The notes under the pieces were generated by a model, which was given only the letters and a program-made list of their open reading frames with translations, ran no database searches and was not told the DNA's origin. The position numbers and the translations under genes are program-made. A stretch of DNA of 21,610 nt from Candidatus Pacebacteria bacterium UBA1364 (lineage in GTDB: Bacteria > Patescibacteriota > Microgenomatia > UBA1400 > PJMF01), in assembly GCA_002306345.1 (NCBI GenBank), contig DBRQ01000002.1:1-21610 (forward strand), read 5' to 3'. Position 1 is the first letter of the stretch. Each line of letters opens with the position of its first letter. Positions 20,114 through 21,610 of the stretch are shown one piece after another.

Positions 20114-21310
20114 TTAATCTAAAATTTTAGTAATGGCACCTGCGCCAACCGTTAGGCCGCCTTCGCGAATAGCGAAGCGGAAACCTTCATGAACGGCAAC
20201 TGGCACTAAGAGTTCAACAGTCATTTTGGCATTATCACCAGGCATTACCATCTCAACTCCGTCTGGAAGTTTGATTTCACCAGTGACATCAGTAGTTCTG
20301 ATGTAAAACTGGGGCTTGTAACCAGAGAAGAAAGGCTTGTGACGACCGCCTTCTTCTTTTTTCAAGATATAAACTTCAGCTTCAAATTTTTTATGAGCGG
20401 AAGCTGTTCCTGGTTTAGCCAATAGTTGACCTCTTTCAACAGCATCTTTTTCAATGCCGCGAAGTAAAATACCAACGTTGTCACCAGCTTGACCCTGATC
20501 AAGCATTTTCCTAAACATTTCTATACCAGTAACGGTGCTAGATTGTTTATCACGAATACCAATGATGTCAACATTATCGCCAATCTTGACTACTCCACTT
20601 TCAATACGGCCAGTGACTACAGTGCCGCGACCTTTAATTGAAAAAACATCTTCAATATACATACTGAAGGGTTTATCTATATCACGAACTGGTTCTGGAA
20701 TATAACTATCTACGGCATCCATTAATTCCATGATTTTATCTTGAGCCGCTTGATCGCCTTCCAAAGCCTTGATGGCGCTAACGCGAATTACCGGAGTATT
20801 GTCTCCATCGTAACCATATTTAGTCAAAAGATCACGCACTTCCACTTCAACCAAATCAAGTAATTCAGCATCATCAACCATGTCGCATTTGTTTAAAGCA
20901 ACCACGATCTTTGGCACGTTAACTTGATTAGCTAATAGAATGTGTTCACGAGTTTGAGGCATTGGACCATCAGTAGCAGCTACAACAAGAATGGCACCAT
21001 CCATCTGAGCGGCACCAGTAATCATATTTTTAATATAATCAGCATGACCTGGAGCATCGATGTGAGCATAATGGCGTTTTTCGGTTTCATATTCAATGTG
21101 TTTAATATTGATAGTGATACCTCGAGTTACTTCCTCTTTGCTGTTTTCTACGTCCGAGTAAAGCATGGCCTTATTAGTTTCGCAGGGAACTCTCTTAGCT
21201 AAAGTCTGAGTAATAGCCGCAGTTAAAGTAGTTTTACCGTGATCAACATGACCAATGGTGCCAATGTTAACATGTGGCTTATTTCTGATAAATTTTTTTG
21301 CGTCTGCCAT
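20114..21310 (-). CDS. tuf: Elongation factor Tu
   Basis: EF-Tu is the GTPase that brings aminoacyl-tRNA to the ribosome. In this 398-residue protein the G domain has GHVDHGKT (20-27), RGITI (switch I, 63-67), DAPGHADY (85-92, with the catalytic His89) and NKCD with SAIKALEGD. Domains II and III follow with GRGTVVTGRIESGVVKIGD, LRGIEKDAVERGQLLAKPG and the end FAIREGGLTVGAGAITKILD in part. Length is normal. It has a strong AAAGGAG site and its own promoter, 111 bases after fusA. Confidence 0.99.
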   Translation of the reverse strand: MADAKKFIRNKPHVNIGTIGHVDHGKTTLTAAITQTLAKRVPCETNKAMLYSDVENSKEEVTRGITINIKHIEYETEKRHYAHIDAPGHADYIKNMITGAAQMDGAILVVAATDGPMPQTREHILLANQVNVPKIVVALNKCDMVDDAELLDLVEVEVRDLLTKYGYDGDNTPVIRVSAIKALEGDQAAQDKIMELMDAVDSYIPEPVRDIDKPFSMYIEDVFSIKGRGTVVTGRIESGVVKIGDNVDIIGIRDKQSSTVTGIEMFRKMLDQGQAGDNVGILLRGIEKDAVERGQLLAKPGTASAHKKFEAEVYILKKEEGGRHKPFFSGYKPQFYIRTTDVTGEIKLPDGVEMVMPGDNAKMTVELLVPVAVHEGFRFAIREGGLTVGAGAITKILD

Positions 21311-21318
21311 TTTATTTT

Positions 21319-21325
21319 CTCCTTT
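21319..21325 (-). promoter_or_regulatory. Strong ribosome binding site of tuf
   Basis: AAAGGAG on the minus strand, eight bases before the ATG, the best-placed site in the window and fitting for a very highly made protein. Confidence 0.85.
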
Positions 21326-21382
21326 ATACTTTAATATTTACTAATTTATAAATAACAACAACCCTTATGTAGTTGAGCTTGT

Positions 21383-21411
21383 ATTTTACCTTAAAAAAAC
21401 ATGCAAAACAA
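21383..21411 (-). promoter_or_regulatory. Predicted promoter of tuf
   Basis: TTGTTT (21411-21406), 17 bases, TAAAAT (21388-21383) on the minus strand, with start near 21376 and a leader of about 65 bases. The -10 context GGTAAAATAC is shared with the distal rpsJ promoter. Confidence 0.55.
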
Positions 21412-21421
21412 GAGATTTTGA

Positions 21422-21610
21422 TTATCTTCTCCTGATGCCTTTTCTTTCTTCCACAATTTTTTCAGTAATGCTTTTTGGCACTTCTTCGTAATGACTTGGC
21501 AACATCACACTGCTAGCACGACCCTGAGTCATACCACGCAGTGTAGTCACGTAGCCCTGCATTTCAGCCAAAGGAGCCAAAGCGGTGATAATCACCACGT
21601 TACCCCTTTG
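21422..21610 (-). CDS. fusA: Elongation factor G (partial, C-terminal 62 residues)
   Basis: EF-G is the GTPase that drives translocation. Only the C-terminal domain V end is in the window: VVIITALAPLAEMQGYVTTL, RGMTQGRASSVMLPSHYEEV, PKSITEKIVEERKG, then a TAA at 21424-21422. The APLAEM and MTQGRA motifs with HYEEVP fix the identity. Its place before tuf is the usual str-operon order. Confidence 0.96.
   Translation of the reverse strand, partial: QRGNVVIITALAPLAEMQGYVTTLRGMTQGRASSVMLPSHYEEVPKSITEKIVEERKGIRRR

Noticed and set aside
1..21610. CRISPR arrays, tRNA or rRNA genes, insertion sequences, phage or defence genes
   Set aside because: None seen. There are no regular spaced repeats, transposase motifs or tRNA-like cloverleaf sequences, and the gene-free gaps are too short.

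Overview
The window carries the core translation and transcription gene cluster of a small-genome, AT-rich bacterium. From the right end leftwards, all on the minus strand, lie the end of fusA (EF-G), tuf (EF-Tu), and the fused S10, spc and alpha ribosomal clusters: rpsJ, rplC, rplD, rplW, rplB, rpsS, rplV, rpsC, rplP, rpmC, rpsQ, rplN, rplX, rplE, rpsN, rpsH, rplF, rplR, rpsE, rplO, secY, adk, infA, rpmJ, rpsM, rpsK, rpsD, rpoA, rplQ, rplM, rpsI. rpmD (L30) is missing between rpsE and rplO. That loss is a known trait of the Candidate Phyla Radiation (Patescibacteria). A lamin-tail protein with a Pro/Thr/Ser-rich linker and a VanZ-like membrane protein next door also fit a CPR genome. A Microgenomates-type organism is my best guess, but this is inference. 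TGA acts as a stop (for example the ATGA overlaps), so the Gracilibacteria-type code does not apply.

Layout: 1-2136 (minus) holds a regulator-sufC-sufB operon for Fe-S cluster assembly, with sufB running off the left edge. 2231-3769 (plus) holds the lamin-tail-domain protein, the overlapping VanZ-like gene and an HU-type nucleoid protein. A perfect bidirectional terminator (3841-3870) separates HU from the convergent ribosomal cluster (3898-19833). 19834-20113 is the promoter/leader region between tuf and rpsJ. tuf fills 20114-21310 and fusA enters from the right edge.

How it works together: the ribosomal genes are packed with gaps of a few bases or with TAATG and ATGA overlaps, so translation is probably coupled along the cluster. 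Promoter-like sites stand before tuf, rpsJ (two), infA and rpmJ. The tuf, distal rpsJ and infA sites share a GGTAWAATAC element at the -10. Several proteins have lineage-type tails: S9 (N-terminal), L17, L22, S5 and L3 (C-terminal), and IF-1 (N-terminal plus a loop insertion).

The part most worth attention is the left end. A small ArsR-type regulator with four cysteines, but without the classical metal motif, heads the suf operon. Its predicted promoter has the -10 box inside an inverted repeat and would give an almost leaderless mRNA starting at a GTG. This looks like a compact, self-regulated Fe-S or redox switch for the SUF system.
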